A stretch of DNA of 64,000 bases from Saccharopolyspora rectivirgula DSM 43747 (GTDB lineage Bacteria; Actinomycetota; Actinomycetes; Mycobacteriales; Pseudonocardiaceae), in contig NZ_AYJW01000012.1 in NCBI RefSeq assembly GCF_000497205.1, positions 1 to 64,000 of the forward strand, read 5' to 3'. Position 1 is the stretch's first letter, and each line of letters begins with the position of its first letter. The notes under the pieces were generated by a model, which was not told the origin of the DNA, ran no database searches, and saw only the letters and a list, made by a program, of their open reading frames with translations. Shown piece by piece: positions 24,518 to 34,872 of this stretch. The position numbers were made by a program, and so were the translations under genes.

Positions 24518-25102
24518 ATGCGGCTGGTCCTCGGGATCACCGGCGCCACCGGCGCACCATTGGGAGTACGGCTTCTCGAGGTGCTGCACGACCTGCCCGA
24601 GGTGCAGACCCACCTGGTGATGAGCCGCTGGGCGCGCACCACCATCGAGCTGGAGACGCCCTACAGCGCCCGCGAAGCCGCCAAGCTCGCCGACGCGGTC
24701 TACGGCTGCAACGACCAAGCAGCCCCCATCTCCTCCGGCTCCTTCCCCACCGACGGCATGGTCATCGCACCGTGCAGCATGAAAACGCTCGCCGGCATCC
24801 GCGCCGGCTACGCCGACGGTCTCATCGGCCGAGCCGCCGACGTGACGCTCAAAGAGCGCCGCAAGCTGGTGCTGGTCCCCCGGGAAACCCCGCTGAGCGA
24901 GATCCACCTGGAGAACATGCTGGCGCTCTCCCGGATGGGCGTGCAGATCGTTCCGCCGATGCCGGCCTTCTACAACAACCCGGAATCGGTCGACGACATC
25001 GTCAACCACGTCGTCAGCCGGGTTTTGGACCAATTCGGACTGCAGGCTCCGTTCGCCCGCCGTTGGCAAGGGTTGGCCCACGCACGCCGACAAACCGACT
25101 GA
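24518..25102 (+). CDS. vdcB: UbiX-type flavin prenyltransferase, hydroxyarylic acid decarboxylase subunit B
   Basis: 194 residues, full length for UbiX/VdcB. Flavin-binding features are GITGATGAPLGVRLLEVL at the start and PTDGMVIAPCSMKTLAGIRA in the middle, followed by RKLVLVPRETPLSEIHLENM. It makes prenylated FMN for the UbiD partner directly downstream. ATG at 24518 with GGAGGCAGG as SD; a longer in-frame start would overlap the operator. Operon order B-C-D matches vanillate/4-hydroxybenzoate decarboxylases of Streptomyces and Bacillus. The phenolic substrate is not determined by sequence. Confidence 0.9.
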   Translation: MRLVLGITGATGAPLGVRLLEVLHDLPEVQTHLVMSRWARTTIELETPYSAREAAKLADAVYGCNDQAAPISSGSFPTDGMVIAPCSMKTLAGIRAGYADGLIGRAADVTLKERRKLVLVPRETPLSEIHLENMLALSRMGVQIVPPMPAFYNNPESVDDIVNHVVSRVLDQFGLQAPFARRWQGLAHARRQTD

Positions 25103-25114
25103 CAGGAGGAAGAA

Positions 25115-26539
25115 TTGCCCTACGACGATTTTCGCTCCTATTTGGAGGCTCTGGACGAACAAGGACAGCTGCTGCGGATCACCGAACAGGTCATGCCGGA
25201 ACCCGACCTGGGAGCTGCGGCGAACGCGGCGAGTCGAATGGGGGACCACGCCCCCGCCCTGTACTTCGACAACGTCCACGGCTTCACCAACGCGCGCATC
25301 GCGCTGAACACCCACGGCTCGTGGAGCAACCACGCCATAGCGATGGGGATGCCGTCGACCACCTCCACCAAGGAACAAGTCGACGAGTTCATCCGCCGCT
25401 GGGAGCAGTTCCCCGTCCCACCTGAACGCCGGGACAACCCGCCGTTCGCCGAGAACTCGCTCGACGGCGACGACGTCGACCTGTTCCAGGTGCTGCCGCT
25501 GTTCCGGCTCAACGACGGTGACGGGGGCTTCTACATCGACAAAGCGGCCGTCATCTCCCGCGACCCGGAGGACCCCGACAACTTCGACAAGCAGAACGTC
25601 GGCATCTACCGCATGGAGGTCAAAGGGCGCAACAAACTCGGCCTGCAGCCAGTGCCGATGCACGACATCGCGCTGCACCTGAACAAAGCCGAAGAACGCG
25701 GCGAAGACCTCCCAGTGGCCATCGCCCTGGGAAACGACCCGATCATGTCCATTGTGGCGAGCACCCCGCTGCAGTACGACCAGTCCGAGTACGAAATGGC
25801 CGGTGCGCTGCGCGGTGCTCCCGCCCCGATCACCGCTGGTCCGCTGACCGGGCTGGACGTTCCGTGGGGCTGCGAAGTGCTGCTCGAAGGCGTCATCGAA
25901 GGCCGCAAGCGGGAGATCGAGGGCCCCTTCGGGGAGTTCACCGGGCACTACTCCGGTGGGCGCAACATGACCGTGGTGCGCATCGACAAGATCTCCTACC
26001 GCACCAACCCGATCTTCGAATCGCTCTACCTGGGAATGCCGTGGACCGAGGTCGACTACTTGATCGGACCGGCCACCTGCGTTCCGCTCTACCAGCAGCT
26101 GAAGCGGGAATTCCCTGAGGTCCAGGCGGTCAACGCCATGTACACCCACGGACTGCTGGCCATCGTCTCCACCAAGAAGCGGTACGGGGGCTTCGCCAAG
26201 GCCGTCGGTCTTCGCACCATGACCACCCCGCACGGCCTGGGGTACTGCAAGATCGTCATCGTCGTGGACGAGGACGTGGACCCGTTCAACCTGCCGCAGG
26301 TGATGTGGGCGCTGTCCACGAAGGTCAACCCAGCTGGGGATCTGGTGAACCTGCCCAACATGTCGATCCTGGAACTCGATCCCGGATCCCAACCCGCCGG
26401 CATCAGCAACAAGCTGGTCATCGACGCCACCACACCGGTCGCGCCCGACTCCCGCGGCCACTACAGCCAGCCGGTGACCGACCTGCCGGAGACCGGCGCG
26501 TGGTTGACCAAACTGCAGGCGCTGATGGACCAGAAGTGA
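25115..26539 (+). CDS. vdcC: UbiD family non-oxidative hydroxyarylic acid decarboxylase, subunit C
   Basis: 474 residues, full UbiD length. Prenyl-FMN and metal-binding segments are visible: NVGIYRMEVKGRNKLGLQP, GPFGEFTGHYSGGRNMTVVR with the catalytic Arg/Glu region, and the C-terminal VVDEDVDPFNLPQVMWALST and LVIDATTPVAPDSRG. It decarboxylates vanillate-, 4-hydroxybenzoate- or related acids to phenols, reversibly. TTG start at 25115 behind a perfect AGGAGGA. Coupled with the B subunit upstream and D downstream. Substrate unproven. Confidence 0.9.
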   Translation: MPYDDFRSYLEALDEQGQLLRITEQVMPEPDLGAAANAASRMGDHAPALYFDNVHGFTNARIALNTHGSWSNHAIAMGMPSTTSTKEQVDEFIRRWEQFPVPPERRDNPPFAENSLDGDDVDLFQVLPLFRLNDGDGGFYIDKAAVISRDPEDPDNFDKQNVGIYRMEVKGRNKLGLQPVPMHDIALHLNKAEERGEDLPVAIALGNDPIMSIVASTPLQYDQSEYEMAGALRGAPAPITAGPLTGLDVPWGCEVLLEGVIEGRKREIEGPFGEFTGHYSGGRNMTVVRIDKISYRTNPIFESLYLGMPWTEVDYLIGPATCVPLYQQLKREFPEVQAVNAMYTHGLLAIVSTKKRYGGFAKAVGLRTMTTPHGLGYCKIVIVVDEDVDPFNLPQVMWALSTKVNPAGDLVNLPNMSILELDPGSQPAGISNKLVIDATTPVAPDSRGHYSQPVTDLPETGAWLTKLQALMDQK

Positions 26540-26559
26540 TCGGCCTCGAGGAGGAGAAG

Positions 26560-26793
26560 ATGATCTGCCCCCGCTGCGCGTGGGAAGAAGTCGAACAGCT
26601 CGCGGTCTCCCCGGTGGCCGGAGCTTGGGAAGTGCTGCAGTGCGCTCGTTGCCTGTACACCTGGCGCACCACCGAGCCGGCACGCCGCACCCAGCGCGAC
26701 CTGTACCCGGAAGCGTTCCGGATGACCCAGGCCGACATCGACAACGCACCTGAAGTGCCGACCGTGCCGCCGCTGCGCACCGGGAGCGCGTGA
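26560..26793 (+). CDS. vdcD: Hydroxyarylic acid decarboxylase subunit D
   Basis: 77 residues with two zinc-ribbon Cys pairs, MICPRCAWEEVEQL and VLQCARCLYTWRTTEP, then YPEAFRMTQADIDNAPEVPT, the hallmark of VdcD/BsdD-type small subunits needed for full decarboxylase activity. ATG at 26560 behind GAGGAGAAG. The stop overlaps the next start in GTGATGA. Its presence distinguishes this operon from ubiquinone-type ubiX/ubiD. Confidence 0.9.
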   Translation: MICPRCAWEEVEQLAVSPVAGAWEVLQCARCLYTWRTTEPARRTQRDLYPEAFRMTQADIDNAPEVPTVPPLRTGSA

Positions 26794-27059
26794 TGACCGA
26801 CAAGGACACGCTGATGTGGGAAGCGCGCGCCCAACCCGGAAAACTCGATCAGCTGCTCGCCTGGATCGACTCCACCGCGCTCCCGCACCTCCGGAAGCAA
26901 CCGCAATTCCGCAGCGCGGATGTCTTCCGCTCGGCTGAGGACAGAGCCGTGGTGGTCATCCGGTTCACCGGGCAGCTCGCACCGCTGCCGCAGCCTCCCG
27001 CCGAACTGCTGCGGCGAGAAGTGCACCAGTGGCCGTTCCGCTACCTGGGCAGCGCGTAG
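26793..27059 (+). CDS. Small protein appended to the decarboxylase operon (ferredoxin-like fold suspected)
   Basis: 88 residues. MWEARAQPGKLDQLLAWIDS, FRSADVFRSAEDRAVVVIRF and a Pro-rich tail suggest a small alpha-beta barrel of the antibiotic-biosynthesis-monooxygenase (ABM-like) type, but no catalytic residue can be named. ATG at 26793 shares a base with the vdcD stop, so it is co-translated; GTG at 26790 is possible. It probably assists the same pathway, perhaps by handling the phenol product. Function unknown. Confidence 0.65.
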   Translation: MTDKDTLMWEARAQPGKLDQLLAWIDSTALPHLRKQPQFRSADVFRSAEDRAVVVIRFTGQLAPLPQPPAELLRREVHQWPFRYLGSA

Positions 27060-27132
27060 CGGCCAAGGACGGCAGGGCTCCCCCGGAGTCCTCGACCCAC
27101 CACCGCGCCCAGGACGCGGTCGAGAAGCTGAC

Positions 27133-27158
27133 GGCGGTCTGACCTCGGTCAGACCGCC
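27133..27158. terminator. Bidirectional hairpin terminator
   Basis: GGCGGTCTGAC (27133-27143) pairs with GTCAGACCGCC (27148-27158) across a CTCG tetraloop. It lies between the convergent decarboxylase operon and the HesB-like gene. Confidence 0.8.
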
Positions 27159-27171
27159 GCGGGCTCATCGA

Positions 27172-27441
27172 TCAGTCCCGCACCGCCAACGCCAGTTCCC
27201 CGTTCGCGTCTCGCTCCGCGTCCAGGGTCTTGTCGTCGAGCAGTTGCGCGACCTGTTCTTCCAGGAAGACCCGGATGCCAGAAGCTTCGACCACCTGGTC
27301 GGTGGCTTCCGGGGCACTGGCGATCGAAGCCTGCAGCCCGTCACCGGCAGGAGCGATGCGCAGCCCCGACCCTTCGGAAGAATCGCCGCCGACCAGTACG
27401 AGCTTGATGACCTCGGCAGCGCTTTCGCTAATTGTGAGCAT
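27172..27441 (-). CDS. HesB/IscA-like protein without cysteines
   Basis: 89 residues beginning MLTISESAAEVIKLVLVGGD with GLRIAPAGDGLQASIASAPE, the A-type Fe-S carrier fold. The three cysteines that bind Fe-S in IscA/ErpA are absent (no Cys at all), and the usual C-terminal Cys-Gly-Cys is replaced by an acidic tail (DDKTLDAERDANGELALAVR). It therefore cannot carry a cluster in the usual way. ATG at 27441 with AGGAG upstream. Such cysteine-free homologues are common in actinobacteria; their role is unknown. Confidence 0.75.
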   Translation of the reverse strand: MLTISESAAEVIKLVLVGGDSSEGSGLRIAPAGDGLQASIASAPEATDQVVEASGIRVFLEEQVAQLLDDKTLDAERDANGELALAVRD

Positions 27442-27508
27442 GAGCTCCACTCCTCTCGGAGGCAGGTGAAGGGCCCACGGTCCCACCTAACCCCCGGCGA
27501 GCGCAAAT

Positions 27509-27553
27509 GTGCGCCCCGGGTCCGTGTGTCGGAACACGCGGCCCGGGGCGCAC
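27509..27553 (-). terminator. gcvP terminator hairpin
   Basis: GTGCGCCCCGGG (27509-27520) pairs perfectly with CCCGGGGCGCAC (27542-27553), with a nested GTGT/ACAC inside the loop. It lies 10 bp beyond the gcvP stop. Confidence 0.8.
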
Positions 27554-27562
27554 TGGGGCAGC

Positions 27563-30460
<2,898 letters not shown>

Positions 30461-30520
30461 CGCCAAACCTCGCTCATCGCGGCGAACACGGGGCGCCAGT
30501 GCAGCCGGGGCTGCCTTCTG

Positions 30521-30728
30521 GTCTCCCCCTCTGTCATGTCCGCTCAGCGAACGCCTGAGAGCTTCGCCCGGCGAGCCGGGCTTGCACCGTCGGCGGGGCC
30601 ACACCGCTGGTGTGCGCCCTCTTTCCAGAGGTATCTCGCCCGTACGGTCCGGTGGCCTGAGAGGTTGTCGGGGAGGGTTGCTCCTTCGGCGCCGGCCACG
30701 GCAGCACCGTGACCGAACTCTCCCGCAC
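30521..30728 (-). ncRNA. Tandem glycine riboswitch upstream of gcvP
   Basis: On the minus strand two similar aptamers follow each other. The first (about 30728-30645) has GCGGGAGAG, GGAGCAACCCTCC and CTCTCAGGCCACCGGACCG. The second (about 30642-30521) has GCGAGATACCTC, GACGGTGCAAGCCCG, CTCTCAGGCG and GACAGAGGGGGAGA. The repeated CTCTCAGGC core and terminal GACAGAG-like box are the glycine aptamer signature, and gcvP is the expected target. Glycine binding should switch gcvP on. Confidence 0.9.
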
Positions 30729-30820
30729 GGGGTCAGCGATGCCAGGGAGCCTACCTGATCAGGTGGCTGATTCGAACCGCCGATGTCGCCGGGTACACAC
30801 CCGGTCGGAGCAGTGCCTCG

Positions 30821-31384
30821 TCAGCCCGTCCGACGGTCCCGCCGGCGGCGGGCCAATTCGTCCTCCACCGGAGGTTCGACCTGCTGGCCGTCCGCCCGCT
30901 CAGCGGGGAACTCGTGAATGGTGCCGCTGATCTCCCGCATCGCGCCGCTGACGGCGATCCCGAAAACGCCTTGGCCGCCTTGCAGCAGGTCCACCACCTC
31001 CTCGGCGGAGGTGCACTCGTAAACCGTGGTGCCGTCGCTGAACAGGGTCAGCTTCGCCAGATCTTCCACCCCGCGGTTGCGCAGGTGCTCCACCGCGACA
31101 CGGATGTTGTGCAGCGACACCCCGGTGTCCAGCAGTCGCTTGACCACCTTCAGCACCAGGATGTCCTTGAACGAATAAAGGCGCTGCGTGCCAGAACCAC
31201 TGGCGCTGCGAATGGAAGGACGCACCAGCTTCGTACGCGCCCAGTAGTCCAGCTGGCGGTAGGTTATGCCGGCGATTTGGCAAGCCGCTGGGCCCCTGTA
31301 GCCGACGAGCTCATCCGGTATCGAAGCATCGCGGAACAGCTCTCCCTGCTCCGCAGCATCCCGGCTGGGTGCCTCCTCGACCAC
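30821..31384 (-). CDS. MerR family regulator, Rv1830-type
   Basis: 187 residues. The winged helix GYRGPAACQIAGITYRQLDY, WARTKLVRPSIRSASGSG and LYSFKDILVLKVVKRLLDTG is nearly identical in kind to mycobacterial Rv1830. The C-terminal part (YECTSAEEVVDLLQGGQGVF) is a short sensory domain. GTG at 31384 follows GGGGAGGCAGG. It lies between the glycine riboswitch and the DUF151 gene as in Mycobacterium. Rv1830-like proteins are linked to cell-cycle control, but the ligand and regulon are not known to me. Confidence 0.85.
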   Translation of the reverse strand: MVEEAPSRDAAEQGELFRDASIPDELVGYRGPAACQIAGITYRQLDYWARTKLVRPSIRSASGSGTQRLYSFKDILVLKVVKRLLDTGVSLHNIRVAVEHLRNRGVEDLAKLTLFSDGTTVYECTSAEEVVDLLQGGQGVFGIAVSGAMREISGTIHEFPAERADGQQVEPPVEDELARRRRDRRTG

Positions 31385-31557
31385 GCCTGCCTCCCCTCGT
31401 CCGGCCCGAGAGCCGATGACGATGCCCGCACCCGGCCTGTCCGGGTGCCGTGAACTGCTCCATCGCGCCAAACCACATCGGAGCAATTCATGTCTTGAAG
31501 GTAAGCCCGCCCCACATACCGGTCAACGCGACGCGCGGGCACCCCCGGGACAGACGA

Positions 31558-31576
31558 GCCGGCCCGGAGGGCCGGC
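31558..31576 (-). terminator. Hairpin terminator after the DUF151 gene
   Basis: GCCGGCCC-gga-GGGCCGGC, an 8-bp stem with a 3-nt loop, 24 bp downstream of the stop at 31600. Confidence 0.7.
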
Positions 31577-31599
31577 CGCCGCCTGTGCAGATGGCAGGG

Positions 31600-32076
31600 T
31601 CAGGTGTCGGCACCGCGGAAGTCCTCCGGGGAAACCGAGTCGAGGAACTCCCGGAACTTCTCGACCTCGTCCTCCTGCTCATCCGGAATGATCAGGCCGG
31701 CCTCGTCCAGCACGGACTCGTCGGCGTGGATGGGCACGCCGGCGCGCAACGCAAGAGCGACGGAGTCACTCGGACGCGCGGACACCCGGACGTCGCCGTC
31801 GAACACCAACTCGGCGAAGAACGTCCCCTCCTGCAGGTCCGTGATGCGAACCTGCTCAAGGTCACGTCCCAGAGCGCCGATAACGTCCTTGAGCAGGTCG
31901 TGGGTCAGCGGCCGGGCAGGCCGAACCCCCTGCTGCTCGAGAGCGATTGCCGTAGCTTCGACCGACCCGATCCAAATGGGCAGATAGCGCTCGCCGTGCG
32001 CTTCGCGCAGCAGCAAAATCGGCTGGTTGGCTGGCAGTTCCACCCGCACGCCGACGACGCGCATCTCGCTGCTCAT
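31600..32076 (-). CDS. Bifunctional nuclease family protein (DUF151/BFN)
   Basis: 158 residues of the DUF151 fold: MRVVGVRVELPANQPILLLR, ERYLPIWIGSVEATAIALEQ and VRVSARPSDSVALALRAGVP, with an acidic UVR-like C-terminal helix (LIIPDEQEDEVEKFREFLDS). It is the Rv1829 equivalent, and plant members have DNase and RNase activity. ATG at 32076; GTG at 32082 is an alternative with GGAGG slightly too close. In Mycobacterium an ftsR-type MerR gene (Rv1828) lies between it and garA; here that slot is empty. Confidence 0.87.
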   Translation of the reverse strand: MSSEMRVVGVRVELPANQPILLLREAHGERYLPIWIGSVEATAIALEQQGVRPARPLTHDLLKDVIGALGRDLEQVRITDLQEGTFFAELVFDGDVRVSARPSDSVALALRAGVPIHADESVLDEAGLIIPDEQEDEVEKFREFLDSVSPEDFRGADT

Positions 32077-32424
32077 CGTCACATCGCCTCCTCCAGCGCG
32101 CCGAAGCGTGACCTCCCGTCGGGAGCGCACCGACGCTTTCGACGTTACCCGCGTCCCGGCGGACATGCCCATCACAAGAGCAGGCCGACGAACCGACCGC
32201 AGCAACGGGTGTCCTGGGAAGGGCTCCTCGTCGAGCATTACCCCAGCACGATACACCGCACGCCTGCCCAACAGGACCGGCTGAGAAGCGGAAAAACACC
32301 TGCTGCAGCGGTGAAACCGCGCCGAGCGCCGGGCTCCCCGGGCCACGCGACCACGCGCCACCCCCTGCAAACGGCCGGGGAAGCGCCAAGGCTCCCCCGG
32401 CCGTCTCAGAAGTCCTGCGGCAGT
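32077..32424. other. Gene-free gap between DUF151 gene and garA
   Basis: 348 bp with no credible reading frame. It contains the garA terminator (32371-32404) and an AT-richer patch near 32225-32310 that may hold the DUF151 promoter. An ftsR-type gene would be expected here by synteny. Confidence 0.55.
32371..32404 (-). terminator. garA terminator hairpin
   Basis: ACGGCCGGGGAAGC (32371-32384) pairs with GCTCCCCCGGCCGT (32391-32404) with one mismatch, 21 bp beyond the garA stop on the minus strand. Confidence 0.75.
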
Positions 32425-32889
32425 TCAGCGGTTGTTCTGTTCCCCATCGACCGGGCCGGTGAGGAAAACGAGCCGGAACTTCCCGATCTGGACCTCGTCA
32501 CCGTTGGCCAGGACCGAGGTGTCCACCGGTTCCCGGTTCACATAAGTGCCGTTGAGACTGCCGACGTCGACCACCACGAAGTCATTGCCTTCGCGCCGGA
32601 ACTCGGCGTGCCGACGCGAAACAGTGACATCGTCGAGGAAGATGTCACTGTCCGGGTGGCGGCCAGCGCTGGTGGTTTCCCGGTCGAGCAGGAAGCGCGA
32701 GCCCGCGTTCGGGCCGCGTTTGACCACCAGCAGGGCCGCACCCGCTGGCAGCGAATCGACCCCGGACGCAGCAGGCTCCGGGGGCGCACTCTCGGTGCTG
32801 TCCGGCTCCGAGAGGAAGGGCCTGAAGACCGAGGTGGTCTCCGGTGACTGCTCCGGTGGAACGTCGCCGGAGCCGCTGTTCTGGCTCAC
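32425..32889 (-). CDS. garA: FHA-domain regulator GarA/OdhI
   Basis: 154 residues. The N-terminal tail carries the ETTSVF motif (residues 17-22), whose threonines are phosphorylated by PknB/PknG in GarA and OdhI. The FHA domain (about 70-140) has SAGRHPDSDIFLDDVTVSRR, HAEFRREGNDFVVVDVGSLN and GTYVNREPVD, with the phosphothreonine-binding Arg, Ser and Asn. Unphosphorylated GarA binds and inhibits 2-oxoglutarate dehydrogenase and glutamate dehydrogenase; phosphorylation turns it on itself. Located next to gcvH as in Mycobacterium. Firm call. Confidence 0.94.
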   Translation of the reverse strand: MSQNSGSGDVPPEQSPETTSVFRPFLSEPDSTESAPPEPAASGVDSLPAGAALLVVKRGPNAGSRFLLDRETTSAGRHPDSDIFLDDVTVSRRHAEFRREGNDFVVVDVGSLNGTYVNREPVDTSVLANGDEVQIGKFRLVFLTGPVDGEQNNR

Positions 32890-32972
32890 CTGAGCTCTCC
32901 TCTACGCGGATAGATCGTGCTAAGTACGTTCCAACGTACCGTGCTGCGAGAACGGCGAAGCGCCTGACTCCC

Positions 32973-32999
32973 ATGATCGGCGGCCGGACCGCCGATCAT
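32973..32999 (-). terminator. gcvH terminator hairpin overlapping the stop codon
   Basis: ATGATCGGCGG (32973-32983) pairs with CCGCCGATCAT (32989-32999) around a 5-nt loop. The 5' arm on the minus strand includes the gcvH stop codon (32996-32998), so the hairpin may both end the transcript and affect release. Confidence 0.7.
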
Positions 33000-33382
33000 C
33001 CCTGGTCGATCAGGTTTTGGTACGCCGCCTCGTCCAGCAGCTGATCCAGCTCTCCTGGATCGGTCATCCTCAGCTCTACCATCCATCCGGCCTCCAGCGG
33101 AGCGGAATTGACCAGCTCCGGCTGATCCGCCAGATCCTCGTTGCGCGCAGCGACTTCCCCGGAGACCGGAGCGTAGATGTCCGACACGCTCTTGGTCGAC
33201 TCCACCTCGCCCATGACGGAGCCGGCGTCCAGCTGGTCACCGATCTCCGGGAGCTGCACGAACACCACATCGCCCAGCTGCTGTTGGGCGTAGTCGGTGA
33301 TGCCGACCCGGACCCTCTCCGAGTCGATCGGCTTCACCCACTCATGCTGCTCGGTGTACTTGATCACGTCCGGGGCCGCCAC
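32996..33382 (-). CDS. gcvH: Glycine cleavage system H protein
   Basis: 128 residues, the standard H-protein size. The lipoylated lysine lies in GEVESTKSVSDIYAPVSGEV; N-terminal KYTEQHEWVKP and GITDYAQQQLGDVVFVQLP are conserved. It carries the aminomethyl group between P-, T- and L-proteins. GTG at 33382 is preceded by AAGGAAGG at a slightly long distance; an earlier in-frame start (33463) would add unconserved residues. Separate from gcvP by the garA block, as in Mycobacterium. Confidence 0.94.
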   Translation of the reverse strand: MAAPDVIKYTEQHEWVKPIDSERVRVGITDYAQQQLGDVVFVQLPEIGDQLDAGSVMGEVESTKSVSDIYAPVSGEVAARNEDLADQPELVNSAPLEAGWMVELRMTDPGELDQLLDEAAYQNLIDQG

Positions 33383-33505
33383 CTGGGTCCCGCCTTCCTT
33401 GTCCGCTGCCTGCTGAGCACTGCCTGTGCGATCACCGCCTAGCGCGGTGAGCGTAGGCACCACCGGACCACCCCCGCAAGACGCGTCCCCGCAGGAGCTG
33501 AAGAG

Positions 33506-34222
33506 CTACCCCCGCGGTGCGGTGCGAGCTCGTCGCACCGCGGCCACGACCTGACCGAAGTAGAGGACCCCGGCCCAGAGGTACAGCGCTCCGCCCCAGC
33601 ACGTGAGCGCGAAAGCCGCCGGCCTGGCGACCTCGGAGAACGGGAAGTCCCCCTGGATGAGCAGCAGCAGCGGGAAGGCGTACATCAGGCAGAACGTCGC
33701 AGCTTTGCCCAGGTAGTGCACTTCGGGTGGCCGGTAGCCGTGCCAGCGCAGCACCGGCAGGCACAGGGCCAGCACCACGTCCCGGACGATGAGGGCAGCA
33801 GCGACCCACCACGGCACCACCTCGCGCAGCACGAACGCGATCAGCGTGGCGATGATGTACAGCCTGTCCGCAGCCGGATCGAGCAGCTCGCCGAGCCTGC
33901 TGTACTGGTTGAGCCAGCGAGCCAGCTTCCCGTCCAACCAGTCCGTTATCCCGCTGACGACCAGCACCAGCAGAGCGAGCAGTTCCGCTTTGGGACCGAG
34001 CAGCAACCACAGGAAGAGTGGGACTCCTGCTAACCGGAGCACGCTGAGCAGATTCGGCACCGTCAGCCACGGGCCGGCCACCACCCCTGCTGCTGCTTCC
34101 CGCAACCGCGCAATGCCGGGGTCCGGCTGATGTGGTTGAGGGTTCTGGCTCGGTTTGCGGGGTTCCGCACCGTGTTCTCCGGTGGTGACCCCGTCCGTGG
34201 TGCTGTCAGAATCCTGCACCAC
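33506..34222 (-). CDS. CDP-alcohol phosphatidyltransferase family membrane protein
   Basis: 238 residues: a hydrophilic N-terminal ~45 residues rich in Pro/Gln, then six membrane segments. The CDP-alcohol transferase signature is DWLDGKLARWLNQYSRLGEL then LDPAADR, with the metal-binding Asp residues. Position matches Rv1822 (pgsA2) near gcvH, so phosphatidylglycerophosphate-type synthesis is plausible, but the alcohol acceptor cannot be read. Start at a GTG near 34222 with GGGAGGG upstream. Confidence 0.88.
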   Translation of the reverse strand: MVQDSDSTTDGVTTGEHGAEPRKPSQNPQPHQPDPGIARLREAAAGVVAGPWLTVPNLLSVLRLAGVPLFLWLLLGPKAELLALLVLVVSGITDWLDGKLARWLNQYSRLGELLDPAADRLYIIATLIAFVLREVVPWWVAAALIVRDVVLALCLPVLRWHGYRPPEVHYLGKAATFCLMYAFPLLLLIQGDFPFSEVARPAAFALTCWGGALYLWAGVLYFGQVVAAVRRARTAPRG

Positions 34223-34358
34223 GAGCCCTCCCCCCGACTCCGCTGTGAAACTTCCCCTCGTGCAGAACCCAGCTGGTCCCGCTCAGGTCAGGATCTCACA
34301 TCCGGGACTCCCCAGCCGGGGTGGCCGGTGCTCAGCGAGCTGGTCGACGGTGGTGCGC

Positions 34359-34568
34359 TCAATCCCGGGTGCGGCTCCATCCTCGCCGGCGGAGCTCGGC
34401 GTCGGTCAGAAAACGAGGGCGCCCCCGGTCGTCCATTCCGACCCAGCGAGCTCCGTGGAGGCCCTCCAGGACGTAGGAGTGCCCGCCGCTCCACACCACG
34501 CTGCACGGGTCCGTCGGCAGTTCCGGGGCGGCGTCTTCCGCGGACTCGACCACCTGCTGCTCGTTCAC
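34359..34568 (-). CDS. Small hypothetical protein
   Basis: 69 residues from the GTG at 34568 (VNEQQVVESAEDAAPELPTD), with GGAG 4 nt upstream. The C-terminal half, SYVLEGLHGARWVGMDDRGR then FLTDAELRRRGW, looks like a small beta-hairpin followed by a helix. Codon usage is chromosomal. No known motif, no membrane segment. It lies ~140 bp upstream of the CDP-alcohol transferase on the same strand and may be co-transcribed with it. Confidence 0.55.
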   Translation of the reverse strand: MNEQQVVESAEDAAPELPTDPCSVVWSGGHSYVLEGLHGARWVGMDDRGRPRFLTDAELRRRGWSRTRD

Positions 34569-34872
34569 CTGACTCCACCTCCACACAACCTGTCGACCTG
34601 ATCTACCTGGGCGTTATCCCAAGTGGATGTTGATCAAATTCTCGGTTGGAGAGCCGGGTCCGGAGTGGAATATGCGCTCAGCGGCCCGTCCGCGTCGCCG
34701 AGCTGTCGCACCTCCTTCTGCCGTGCGGATCAGCTGAATTGAAATCCGGCTCACACTCGAGTGTGCGACAAGATGTCCGCTTCGGCCGCCCGGAACGAAC
34801 CAATCCACCCCCTGGCGTCCCCGCCCCTTGTGCGGTAGGACACAAACATCATCCGCACCGAGGAGGTGACGC
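34569..34872. other. Divergent promoter region
   Basis: About 300 bp without a convincing gene. AT-richer stretches near 34600-34660 and 34735-34775 probably hold promoters for the small minus-strand gene and for prpE. A minus-strand open frame here (34614-34874) has no protein-like features. Confidence 0.45.
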
